From the NCBI RefSeq assembly GCF_009749405.1, contig NZ_WBIQ01000009.1, positions 186,001 through 250,000 of the forward strand: a stretch of DNA of 64,000 bases, read 5' to 3'. Shown here in pieces: positions 43,547 to 51,266 of the stretch. Numbering within the stretch: position 1 is the first letter of the stretch; the number at the start of each line of letters is the position of its first letter. This stretch comes from Agromyces lapidis. Lineage in GTDB: Bacteria; Actinomycetota; Actinomycetes; Actinomycetales; Microbacteriaceae. The notes below the pieces were generated by a model. That model saw nothing but the letters and a program-made list of their open reading frames with translations. It searched no databases and had not been told where the DNA came from. The translations under genes and the position numbers were made by a program.

Positions 43547-45097
43547 ATGCGAGTGCGGGCTGGCGGGAGCGGCGTGAGCCGCCGCGGGTTCCTCGCCGCC
43601 GCGCTCGCCGGCACCGCGACCGTCGTGCTCGCGAGCTGCACCGAACCGCAGCCGACTCCCAGCCCACCGCCGACCGGTACGCCGACACCCTCCCCGACGC
43701 CCTCCCCCGCGCCGACGCCGTCACCCGTCCCCGAACCGCTCGCGCTGCGCCGCTCCCGCTGGGGCGCCGACCCCTTCGCCCGTGGGGCCTTCGGCTTCGA
43801 CGCGGCGGGCAGCACCGACGAGCTGCGCAAGGCACTCGCGCAGCCCGTCGCCGAACGCGTGTTCTTCGCGGGCGAGGCCTGCGACACCGAGGCGCCCGGC
43901 ACCCTGCAGGGCGCCCGCAGCTCGGGCGCCCGCGCCGCGTCCCTCGTGCTCGATCTCGCGGAACCCGGCGAACGGGTCGCCGTGATCGGCGCAGGGCTCG
44001 CCGGGCTCACGGCCGCCCGCGAGCTCGCCGACCGAGACCTCGAGGTCGTCGTCATCGAAGCCAGGGACCGCATCGGCGGACGCATCGACACGGTCGATGC
44101 CGACGGCTTCGACGGCCCCATCGAACTCGGCGCGCTCGTCGTCGGCAGCGCGGTGCTCCGGGCGGCGCTGCCCGACTCGGTCGCGCTGCTGCCGATCGCC
44201 GCCCCCGAGGACGCGCGCACGGCGGCCGGCACGACGGTGGCCATCCCCACCACCGGCCCCGATGCGATCGCCGCGGCGCAGGCGTGGGCCGCGGCGCAGC
44301 CCGAGGCCCGTGCCCGTCAGCTCTCGCTCGCGACCGCGCTCGTCGAGTCGGGCACGAGCGCCTCCCTCTCGACCGCGCCCGACGCGACGGGGGTCTCGCC
44401 CGCGGCCTGGCTCGCCCACTCGGTGACGAGCGGGGTCGGGGTCGAGACGGGGGCGACGGCGAACCGCGTCGCGGCCCTCGCCGATCTCGGCCCGGGAGCC
44501 GCGGCGGCCGGACCCGGAATCGGCGCCGACCCCGACGCACCCGCTGGGACCTCTCCGACGCTCGCCCGCGGCCTCGCCGGCGCCCTCGACGCCGACGCCG
44601 ACGCGCTCGACATCGCCGTCATGAGCGTCGTCACCCGCATCGCCTACGACGAGCGCCGGGTGAGCCTGCGCCTCGACTCGGGCGAGTCGCTCACCGTCGA
44701 CCGCGTGGTCGTGACGGTCCCCCTCGGCGTGCTGAAGACCGACACGCTGCAGTTCTCCCCCGCCCTGCCGCTCCTGCACCAGCGCGCGATCTCCCGCCTC
44801 GGCGTCGGCCTCGTCGACACGGTGTGGCTGCGCTTCGACGACGCGTTCTGGCGCAGCCCGAACGGCGACGCCGACTCGAACGACGCCGGCGCCGAGGCAT
44901 CCGTCGCGGTGCTGACCGTCGTCGGCGAGACCCCGAGCGTCGCCGCCTGGCTCGACGCGGGCGGTCCCGACGGCGAGCCGGTGCTCGTCGGGCTCATCGC
45001 AGCGACGCAGGCCGAACGTCTCGAGGCGCTCGACGACGAGGCGTTCCGGGCCGCGGTGCTCGCCGATCTCGTGCCCTTCGCCACAGCCGGCGGTTGA
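43547..45097 (+). CDS. Tat-exported flavin amine oxidase, apparently circularly permuted
   Basis: A 516-residue protein. A twin-arginine lipoprotein signal (GVSRRGFLAAALAG, Cys in LASC) and a Pro/Thr/Ser linker (about 30-62) come first. Residues about 65-140 then read RSRWGADPFARGAF, RVFFAGEACDTEAPG and LQGARSSGARAASLVL, which in monoamine-oxidase-type enzymes form the C-terminal end. Only after this comes the FAD motif VAVIGAGLAGLTAARELADR with ARDRIGGRI, which is normally N-terminal. The middle domain (VVVTVPLGVLKTDTLQFSPA) ends the protein where that C-terminal segment would normally follow. Total domain length is normal. TAGCCT ends seven bases before the ATG, so the mRNA may be leaderless. 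Confidence 0.85.
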   Translation: MRVRAGGSGVSRRGFLAAALAGTATVVLASCTEPQPTPSPPPTGTPTPSPTPSPAPTPSPVPEPLALRRSRWGADPFARGAFGFDAAGSTDELRKALAQPVAERVFFAGEACDTEAPGTLQGARSSGARAASLVLDLAEPGERVAVIGAGLAGLTAARELADRDLEVVVIEARDRIGGRIDTVDADGFDGPIELGALVVGSAVLRAALPDSVALLPIAAPEDARTAAGTTVAIPTTGPDAIAAAQAWAAAQPEARARQLSLATALVESGTSASLSTAPDATGVSPAAWLAHSVTSGVGVETGATANRVAALADLGPGAAAAGPGIGADPDAPAGTSPTLARGLAGALDADADALDIAVMSVVTRIAYDERRVSLRLDSGESLTVDRVVVTVPLGVLKTDTLQFSPALPLLHQRAISRLGVGLVDTVWLRFDDAFWRSPNGDADSNDAGAEASVAVLTVVGETPSVAAWLDAGGPDGEPVLVGLIAATQAERLEALDDEAFRAAVLADLVPFATAGG

Positions 45098-45743
45098 CCG
45101 CCACGAGGCCCGCGGTCAGGCTCACGAAGATGACGAGCACGAGGGCGCAGTAGAGCGCGACGCCGACCGGTCCGCCGACCTGCGCCTCGTCGAGGAAGAA
45201 GTACGGATACCAGCCGACGTCGGCGCCGCGCACGAGCGTGTACCCGAGCCACACCGAGGGGAAGACGAGCACCCAGCCGACGGTCGCCCATGGCACGCGC
45301 GGGTTCACCGCCATGATGCTGTCGGCGGTCCAGGCGACGACGGCGAGCGCCGGGACGACGAAGTGGAGCAGCGTGTCGGACCAGGGCACGTCGACGCGGT
45401 AGTCGCGCGTCGAGGCCTGGGTGACGATGACCCCGAACACGATGCCCGAGACCAGCACGTACACGGTCACCATCGTGCGCAGCACGCCGAGCCACGCCGG
45501 GTCTCGCGGCGCGAGGAGCGCGAAGGCGCCGGCGATGCCGAGCGTCACGACCGCGAGGAACGCCGACTGCACCGTGAAGTAGCTGAAGAAGTTCGCGGTC
45601 GCGAAGAAGCGGAACCCGAGCACGTACTCGAAGTTGCCGATGAGGGCCACGATCTCGAGTGCCGCGATCGCGAGCCGGAAGACGCCGAGCGTCCGCCGCG
45701 CGCGCAGTGGACCCGCGTCGTCCGGTGAACGCGGGCCCGCCAT
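44994..45743 (-). CDS. Pr6Pr family integral membrane protein (copy 2)
   Basis: A 249-residue paralog of the protein at 288-971, with NFFSYFTVQSAFLAV, VPWSDTLLHFVVPALA and GWYPYFFLDEAQVGG in the same order and about six hydrophobic segments. The last 30 residues are an Arg/Pro-rich tail (after VNRRLW) that reads across the end of the convergent flavin oxidase gene; the two genes overlap by 104 bp (44994-45097). The tail is probably a non-conserved run-through. No reaction is known for the family. Confidence 0.7.
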   Translation of the reverse strand: MAGPRSPDDAGPLRARRTLGVFRLAIAALEIVALIGNFEYVLGFRFFATANFFSYFTVQSAFLAVVTLGIAGAFALLAPRDPAWLGVLRTMVTVYVLVSGIVFGVIVTQASTRDYRVDVPWSDTLLHFVVPALAVVAWTADSIMAVNPRVPWATVGWVLVFPSVWLGYTLVRGADVGWYPYFFLDEAQVGGPVGVALYCALVLVIFVSLTAGLVAVNRRLWRRARDRRAPRPGTPRRRAPRDVRPASLR

Positions 45744-45771
45744 GACTCCACGCTAGCCGCCCCCGCCGGCC

Positions 45772-45804
45772 GGTCGAGTAGCGACGAAGGAGCGTATCGA
45801 GACC
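45772..45804. repeat. Dispersed actinobacterial intergenic repeat
   Basis: The stretch starts GGTCGAGTAGCGACG and ends GCGTATCGAGACC. Read on the other strand it begins GGTCTCGATACGCTC and ends GCTACTCGACC, a sequence I recognise as a common intergenic repeat in Microbacteriaceae and relatives. It is an imperfect palindrome and sits in the 80-bp gap between two same-strand genes (Pr6Pr start and ABC ATPase stop). It may act as a terminator for the ABC operon. Confidence 0.65.
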
Positions 45805-45823
45805 TCCGCCCTGACCTCGAGCC

Positions 45824-46696
45824 TCAGTCGAGCGGACGCAGGATCCGCTGCAGGAACCGCCGCGTGCGCTCCTCGCGCGGCGCGGTGAACAACTGCCCGG
45901 GCGCCCCGCGCTCGACCACGACGCCGCCGTCCATGAACAGCACCTCGTCGGCGGCCTGCCGCGCGAACCCCAGCTCGTGGGTGACGACGACCATCGTCCA
46001 GCCCTCGTCGGCGAGCTCCTTGATGACCTGCAGCACCTCGCCCACGAGCTCGGGGTCGAGCGCGCTCGTCGGCTCGTCGAAGAGCAGCAGCTGCGGCTTC
46101 AGCGCGAGCGCGCGCACGATACCGACGCGCTGCTGCTGCCCGCCCGACAGTTCGAAGGGGTAGGCGTCGTGCTTCTCGGCGAGGCCGACGCGATCGAGCA
46201 GGGCGGATGCCTCGGCCTCGGCCCGCGCCTTCGGCACCTTCTGCACCCGCACCGGGCCCTCGATGACGTTCTGCAGCACGGTCATGTGCGGAAAGAGGTT
46301 GTGCTGCTGGAACACCATCGCCGAGCGGTCGCGGAGCGCGAAGCGCTCGGCCTTCGAGATCGGCGTCGAGAAGTCGAGCGACGGCCCGCCCGCGATCGAG
46401 ACCGTGCCGCCGTCGGGCGTCTCGAGGCCGTTGAGCGAGCGCAGCACGGTCGTCTTGCCCGATCCGCTCGGGCCGATCAGCACGACGACCTCGCCGCGGC
46501 GCACCTCGAGGTCGATCGACCGCAGCACCTCGTTGTCGCCGAACGACTTGCGGATGCCGCGGGCTTCGAGCAGCACGCTGTCGTCGGGTGTCTGGCCGGG
46601 GGCGAGCGGGTCGGCGCCCGCGGCATCCGAGCCGTTCGCCGCGCCGCCGTTCGCCGCACCGTCGTTCGCCGACCGCTCGTGATCAGTGGGCGACAT
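45824..46696 (-). CDS. Polar amino acid ABC importer, ATP-binding protein
   Basis: A 290-residue ATPase of the GlnQ/GluA class: Walker [18 protein letters not shown]-loop [20 protein letters not shown], signature [14 protein letters not shown], Walker [14 protein letters not shown] and [10 protein letters not shown]. The first 40 residues are a low-complexity Asn/Gly/Ala extension not present in typical GlnQ; a start further in at a less obvious codon is possible. It overlaps the permease gene by 14 bases. It powers uptake of a polar amino acid. Confidence 0.92.
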   Translation of the reverse strand: MSPTDHERSANDGAANGGAANGSDAAGADPLAPGQTPDDSVLLEARGIRKSFGDNEVLRSIDLEVRRGEVVVLIGPSGSGKTTVLRSLNGLETPDGGTVSIAGGPSLDFSTPISKAERFALRDRSAMVFQQHNLFPHMTVLQNVIEGPVRVQKVPKARAEAEASALLDRVGLAEKHDAYPFELSGGQQQRVGIVRALALKPQLLLFDEPTSALDPELVGEVLQVIKELADEGWTMVVVTHELGFARQAADEVLFMDGGVVVERGAPGQLFTAPREERTRRFLQRILRPLD

Positions 46697-47345
46697 AGCG
46701 GTCCAATCTCTTCTCGATCAGGTTCTGTCCGCTCGAGAGCACCAGGCAGAAGAGCCAGTAGATGAGCGCCGCCTCGATGTAGACGAGCAGGAACTCCCGG
46801 CTGAACGCCGCGATCTCCTGCGCCACCCGGAACATCTCGGTGACGAGGATGAGCGAGGCGAGCGAGGTGTCCTTCACGAGCGAGATGAAGGTGTTCGACA
46901 GGGGCGGTACCGAGACGCGCGCCGCCTGCGGCAGGATCAGCCGGGTGAGCGTCGTGCCCGGCGACATGCCGATCGTGTAGCCCGCCTCCCACTGCCCCTT
47001 CGGCACCGAGAGGATGGCCGCCCTGATCACCTCGGCGGCGTATCCGCCGACGTTGAGCGAGAACGCGATGATCGCGCTCGGCCACGGGTCGATCGTGATG
47101 CCGATCGAGGGCATGCCGTAGAAGATCACGAACAGCTGCACGAGCAACGGGGTGCCGCGGATCACCGAGATGTAGAACCTCGCGATGCCGCTCACCACCC
47201 GGTTGCGGCTGATGCGCATGAGCGCGACCCCGAGCGCGAGCAGGAGCCCGAGCGCGAACGAGGCCAGCGCGAGCGGGATGGTGCCGCTGAGGCCGCCCCA
47301 GAGCAGTGGCCAGAACGAGTCGAGCACGAGTTGCCAGTCGGTCAT
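46683..47345 (-). CDS. Polar amino acid ABC importer, permease
   Basis: A 220-residue HisM-type permease with about five membrane segments ([20 protein letters not shown] at the start). The hallmark loop [20 protein letters not shown] is present, with the EAA-type region [20 protein letters not shown]. Only one permease gene is present, so it probably homodimerises. It follows the binding-protein gene across a 116-bp structured gap and precedes the ATPase. Confidence 0.92.
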   Translation of the reverse strand: MTDWQLVLDSFWPLLWGGLSGTIPLALASFALGLLLALGVALMRISRNRVVSGIARFYISVIRGTPLLVQLFVIFYGMPSIGITIDPWPSAIIAFSLNVGGYAAEVIRAAILSVPKGQWEAGYTIGMSPGTTLTRLILPQAARVSVPPLSNTFISLVKDTSLASLILVTEMFRVAQEIAAFSREFLLVYIEAALIYWLFCLVLSSGQNLIEKRLDRYVAH

Positions 47346-47368
47346 CGCCTCACCGCCTTCCGAGATAC

Positions 47369-47444
47369 GGCGGATGCCGCGTCACCCCATGATTCCACCG
47401 GGGGTGTTCCCCGTGCGAACCAGGGGCGGAACGCGGCATCCGCC
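47369..47444 (-). promoter_or_regulatory. Two-tier hairpin between binding-protein and permease genes
   Basis: GGCGGATGCCGCGT (47369-47382) and ACGCGGCATCCGCC (47431-47444) are perfect 14-bp arms. Inside lies a second perfect hairpin, CGGGG (47399-47403) with CCCCG (47409-47413). The structure fills most of the gap after the binding-protein stop. Such elements often protect the upstream message or attenuate read-through so that the binding protein is made in excess over permease and ATPase. Confidence 0.65.
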
Positions 47445-47461
47445 CGTCGATCAGGTGAGCG

Positions 47462-48280
47462 CTACTGCGAGACGTCCTCGCCGAAGTACTTCTCGCCGAG
47501 CTCGGCGAGCACGCCCTCCTCGCGGAGTTCGGCGAGCGCCTCGTCGACGGCCTTCACGAGGGCGGTCTTGTCCTTCGTGAAGGTGAGGGCGCTCTCGCTC
47601 GGGTCGGTCTCGGCCACGACCGCGAGCTTCGCGTCGGGCGTCTGCTTCACGTAGTCGAGGTAGGTGAGCTTGTCGTTGACCGTCGCGTCGACGCGGCCCT
47701 GCTCGAGGAGCGCGACGGCCTGCGCCCAGCCCTCGACGGCTTCGACGTTCGCGCCCGCGTCGACGGCGAGCTGGTAGAAGTTGCTCGTCAGCGACTGCGC
47801 GGTGGTCTTGCCCTTCAGGTCCTCGAAGCTCGAGATCGAGTCGTCGCCCTCGTTGACGACGACGACGCTCGGCGACACGGTGTAGGGCGTCGAGAAGAGG
47901 TAGTCCTCTTCCCGGTCGGGGTTGATCGACACCTGGTTGGCGATCACGTCGAAGCGGCCGGCGTCGAGGCCCGCGAAGATGGCGTCCCACTGGGTCTCTT
48001 CGAAGGCGATCTCGAGGCCGAGCTTGTCGGCGACGGCCTCGGCGACCTCGACGTCGTAGCCGACGAGCTCGCCCGCGCCGCCCTCGTGATAGGTGAACGG
48101 AGGGTAGGTGCCCTCGGTCGCGACCGTGAGGGTGCCCGCGTTCACGAGCCCGAACTCGTCGTCGCCGGCGGCCGAGTCGCTCGCGGCCGGGGCGCTCGAC
48201 GAGCAGGCGGCGAGGGCGACGACCGCGAGGGAGGCGGCGGCGAGGCCGAGCAGGGTGCGGGCACGGGGTGCGCGGGACAT
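47462..48280 (-). CDS. Polar amino acid ABC importer, substrate-binding lipoprotein
   Basis: A 272-residue family-3 solute-binding protein: lipoprotein signal LLGLAAASLAVVALAACSSS (lipobox L-A-A-C), then GTLTVATEGTYPPFTYHEGG, LVGYDVEVAEAVADKLGLEI, WDAIFAGLDAGRFDVIANQV and TPYTVSPSVVVV. Ligands of this family are glutamate, glutamine, cystine, histidine or related; which one is not determinable. The ATG at 48280 has GGAG upstream. Its promoter region carries an inverted pair of GCTTCTGCAGGA boxes (48426 and 48482). Confidence 0.92.
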   Translation of the reverse strand: MSRAPRARTLLGLAAASLAVVALAACSSSAPAASDSAAGDDEFGLVNAGTLTVATEGTYPPFTYHEGGAGELVGYDVEVAEAVADKLGLEIAFEETQWDAIFAGLDAGRFDVIANQVSINPDREEDYLFSTPYTVSPSVVVVNEGDDSISSFEDLKGKTTAQSLTSNFYQLAVDAGANVEAVEGWAQAVALLEQGRVDATVNDKLTYLDYVKQTPDAKLAVVAETDPSESALTFTKDKTALVKAVDEALAELREEGVLAELGEKYFGEDVSQ

Positions 48281-48425
48281 GGGGGCTCCGTTCGTGGGGA
48301 GGGATGCGGGCCGCAGATGGCGGCGATACGATGCGGTCGAGTCCATCACGGACCGACCCTCAGGGGAAACGGCGTTACCCCGCGTTGCATTCCCCGCTCG
48401 CACCAGCATCCCGTGCTCCCCCGCT

Positions 48426-48493
48426 GCTTCTGCAGGAAAATGGGCGCGATGGTCGGCTGTCAACCCATCTCAGTGCAATTCTCCTGCAGAAGC
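48426..48493. promoter_or_regulatory. Inverted pair of GCTTCTGCAGGA boxes
   Basis: GCTTCTGCAGGA (48426-48437) and its exact reverse complement TCCTGCAGAAGC (48482-48493) are 44 bases apart, with further partial matches (AAT-G) on the inner flanks. They lie between the aldehyde dehydrogenase stop (48504) and the binding-protein start (48280). They are likely paired operator boxes for the importer promoter, though the spacing would also allow a terminator-like stem for the upstream operon. Confidence 0.6.
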
Positions 48494-48503
48494 CTCGGCC
48501 TCG

Positions 48504-50021
48504 TCAGGGATGGCGCAGCACCCCGTCCTCCCGGCGGGGCACGCCGAGCGGGTTGCCGTCGGCGAGCTCGGCCGGCAGCACGGCGGCCGGGGCATCCTGC
48601 CAGGCGACGGGAGTCAGCCATCTGCGGATCGCGCTCGCGCCGACCGAGGTGTGCACCGAGGCGGTCGTGGCGGGCCATCCGCCGCCGTGGTGCTGGCCCC
48701 ACGCGATCGCGACGCCGGTCGGCCAGCCGTTGAAGACGAGGCGACCGGCGACCGGTTCGAGCACCGCGGCGAGCGCGGTCACGTCCTCGCCGGGCGCGTG
48801 GTGGATCGACGCGGTGAGCGAGCCCTCGAGCGCGGCGAGCGCTTCAGCGAGTCCGGCGTCGTCGGCGTAGCGCACCAGCAGCGTGAGCGGGCCGAAGCAC
48901 TCCTCGAGGAAGGTCTCTCGGGCCGCGACGAACGCCTCGGTGCTCGTCGAGACGACGACGGGTGCGGCGACGTCGGCCGCGCGCGCACCCGCGAAGACGA
49001 GCTCGACGTCGGCGCGCTCGGCCAGCTCGACCGAGCCGCGGTCGAACGCCGCCGCGATGCCGTCGGTCAGCAGGCGCTGCGGTGCGGCGTCGCCGAGCGC
49101 GGCCACGAGCGCGTCCTCGATGCCCGACCCCTCGGGCACGAACACCAGGCCGGGCTTCGTGCAGTACTGGCCGCCGTCGCGGGTGAACGACCCGGCGAGG
49201 CCGGCCGCGATCGCCTCGGCGCCGGGCCCGGCGTCCGAGACCGCGGCCGGCGTCACGACGACGGGGTTGAGCGAGCCCAGCTCGCCGTAGAACGGGATCG
49301 GCTCGGGGCGTGCGGCGGCGAGGTCGAAGAGGGCTCGGCCGCCGCGGGTCGAGCCGGTGAAGCCGACCGCAGTGACGCGCGGGTGCTGCACGAGTGCGAG
49401 GCCCGCCTCCATGCCCTCGACGAGTTGCAGCGCGCCCGCGGGTCCGCCCGCCGCGGCGAGTGCCTCGTGCGCGATCTCGGTGATGCGGCGCGAGAGCCGG
49501 GGGTGGCCGGGGTGGGCCTTCACGACCACGGGGCACCCGGCGGCGAACGCCGAGGCCGTGTCGTTGCCGAGCACCGAGAACGCGAACGGGAAGTTCGAGG
49601 CCGCGAACACGCCGACGACGCCGAGCGGGCGGAGCATCCGCCGCAGTTCGGGGCGCGGCGGCAGGAGTGAGGCGTCGGGCGAGTCGATCGTCGCCTCGAG
49701 GTAGGAGCCCTCGTCGATGACGCCGGCGAAGAACCGCAGCTGGGTCGCGGTGCGCGTGACCTCGCCGCCGAGGCGTGCGGCCGAGAGATGGGTCTCCTCG
49801 CCCGCGAGCGCGACGAGTTCGTCGCGGTGCGACTCGACGGCGTCGGCGATCGCGACGAGCCAGCTGCCCCGCTCGGCGCGGCTCGAACGCCCGAGGCCGG
49901 ACGCCCCTGCGACCCGTACCGCGAGCTCGACGGCCGCGGCGGCCGACAGCGCGACGCGATCATCGCGCCCGAACGCCGGCTCGTCCCGCGGTGCGATCCC
50001 CGTGGCATCCCTGTTCGTCAT
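48504..50021 (-). CDS. NADP-type aldehyde dehydrogenase (alpha-ketoglutaric semialdehyde dehydrogenase-like)
   Basis: A 505-residue aldehyde dehydrogenase of the KGSADH-III type. It has GVVGVFAASNFPFAFSVLGN, VVVKAHPGHPRLSRRI, VGFTGSTRGGRALFDLAAAR, the general base in YGELGSLNPVVV and the nucleophile Cys in GGQYCTKPG. Family members oxidise 2-oxoglutarate semialdehyde, and some act on glutarate semialdehyde. Here it is third in an operon after a CaiB/BaiF CoA-transferase and a glutaryl-CoA-dehydrogenase-like gene, which favours a five-carbon dialdehyde/acid route. GAAGGG precedes the ATG. Confidence 0.85.
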   Translation of the reverse strand: MTNRDATGIAPRDEPAFGRDDRVALSAAAAVELAVRVAGASGLGRSSRAERGSWLVAIADAVESHRDELVALAGEETHLSAARLGGEVTRTATQLRFFAGVIDEGSYLEATIDSPDASLLPPRPELRRMLRPLGVVGVFAASNFPFAFSVLGNDTASAFAAGCPVVVKAHPGHPRLSRRITEIAHEALAAAGGPAGALQLVEGMEAGLALVQHPRVTAVGFTGSTRGGRALFDLAAARPEPIPFYGELGSLNPVVVTPAAVSDAGPGAEAIAAGLAGSFTRDGGQYCTKPGLVFVPEGSGIEDALVAALGDAAPQRLLTDGIAAAFDRGSVELAERADVELVFAGARAADVAAPVVVSTSTEAFVAARETFLEECFGPLTLLVRYADDAGLAEALAALEGSLTASIHHAPGEDVTALAAVLEPVAGRLVFNGWPTGVAIAWGQHHGGGWPATTASVHTSVGASAIRRWLTPVAWQDAPAAVLPAELADGNPLGVPRREDGVLRHP

Positions 50022-50069
50022 CGTGAACCCTTCTCGTTCGTCACTGCGCTCGCCGCTGCCGAGCCGCCC

Positions 50070-51266
50070 TCAGAAGGCGTTGAGGCCCGTGAGCTCGCGC
50101 CCGAGGATCAACTGGTGGATCTCGTCGGTGCCCTCGTAGGTGCGCACCGACTCGAGGTTGGCCGCGTGCCGCATGACGGGCCACGCGTTCGTGATGCCGT
50201 CGCCGGCGAGGATGGCCCGCGCCTCGTGCGCGATCGCGAGCGCCTCGCGCACGCTGTTGAGCTTGCCGACCGAGATCTGGGCGGGCGTGAGGGCTCCGCG
50301 CTCCTTGAGCCGGCCGAGGTGCAGCGCCAGCAGGATGCCCTTCTCGACCTCGAGGAACATGTCGGCGAGCTTCGCCTGGATGAGCTGGTTCGCGCCGATC
50401 GGCTTGCCGAACACCTCGCGCGAGGTCGAGCGCGAGATCGCGGCCTCGAGGCAGGATCGCGCGGCGCCCATCGCGCCCCACACGATGCCGTAGCGCGCCT
50501 CGTTGAGGCAGCCGAACGGGCCGCTCAGTCCGCGCGCCCCGGGCAGGATCGCGTCGTCGCCGACGCGGACGCCGTCGAGCTCGATGTCGCACTGCACCGA
50601 GGCGCGCATCGACAGCTTGCCGTCGATCGGCGTCGCCGTGAAGCCGGGCGTCGAGGTCGGCACGAGGAATCCGCGCACCGCGCTGCCGCCCTCGCCGAAC
50701 GCGCCGGAGGGGTCGTCGACCTTGGCCCAGACCACGGCCACGTCGGCGAGCGAGGCGAGCCCGATCCAGCGCTTCGCGCCGTCGATCACCCAGCCGTCGC
50801 CGTCGCGGCGCGCGGTCGTCGTCATGCCGGCGGGGTCGCTGCCGCCCTGCGGCTCGGTGAGGGCGAAGCAGCCGACGAGGTCGCCCGCGGCCATGCCGGG
50901 CAGCCACCGGTTCTTCTGCTCCTCGGAGCCGTACTTGTGGATCGCGCTCATCGCGAGCGAGCCCTGCACCGACACGAAGGTGCGCCAGCCCGAGTCGGCG
51001 GCCTCGAGCTCGAGGCAGACGAGGCCGTACGAGACGGCGCCGGCCCCGGCGCATCCGTAGCCCTTCAGGTGCATGCCGAGGAACCCGAGGTCGCCGAGCT
51101 CCTTCACGAACTCGCGACGGAAGTGCTTCTGCTCGAAGTCCTCCTCGATCACCGGGAGCAGCCGCTCCTGTGCGAAGGTGCGCGCCTTCTGCTGCCACGT
51201 GCGCTCCTCCTCGCTGAGGAGGGCGTCGAAGTCGAAGACCTGGTCGATGCTGGGGGCGGTGGTCAT
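50070..51266 (-). CDS. gcdH: Acyl-CoA dehydrogenase, glutaryl-CoA dehydrogenase-like
   Basis: A 398-residue acyl-CoA dehydrogenase. It shows GFLGMHLKGYGCAGAGAVSY, CFALTEPQGGSDPAGMTT, WIGLASLADVAVVWAK and the C-terminal RTYEGTDEIHQLILGRELTG. The catalytic Glu lies in the Y-E-G-T segment, as in glutaryl-CoA dehydrogenase and its short-chain relatives. It would convert glutaryl-CoA to crotonyl-CoA with loss of CO2, feeding electrons to ETF. It overlaps the CoA-transferase gene by four bases (ATGA). AAAGGA precedes the start. Confidence 0.85.
   Translation of the reverse strand: MTTAPSIDQVFDFDALLSEEERTWQQKARTFAQERLLPVIEEDFEQKHFRREFVKELGDLGFLGMHLKGYGCAGAGAVSYGLVCLELEAADSGWRTFVSVQGSLAMSAIHKYGSEEQKNRWLPGMAAGDLVGCFALTEPQGGSDPAGMTTTARRDGDGWVIDGAKRWIGLASLADVAVVWAKVDDPSGAFGEGGSAVRGFLVPTSTPGFTATPIDGKLSMRASVQCDIELDGVRVGDDAILPGARGLSGPFGCLNEARYGIVWGAMGAARSCLEAAISRSTSREVFGKPIGANQLIQAKLADMFLEVEKGILLALHLGRLKERGALTPAQISVGKLNSVREALAIAHEARAILAGDGITNAWPVMRHAANLESVRTYEGTDEIHQLILGRELTGLNAF

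Noticed and set aside
48108-49670. 520-codon plus-strand open frame opposite the aldehyde dehydrogenase
   Set aside because: It is antisense to a gene with intact catalytic Cys and Glu motifs, and its translation is low-complexity Arg/Gly/Glu sequence.
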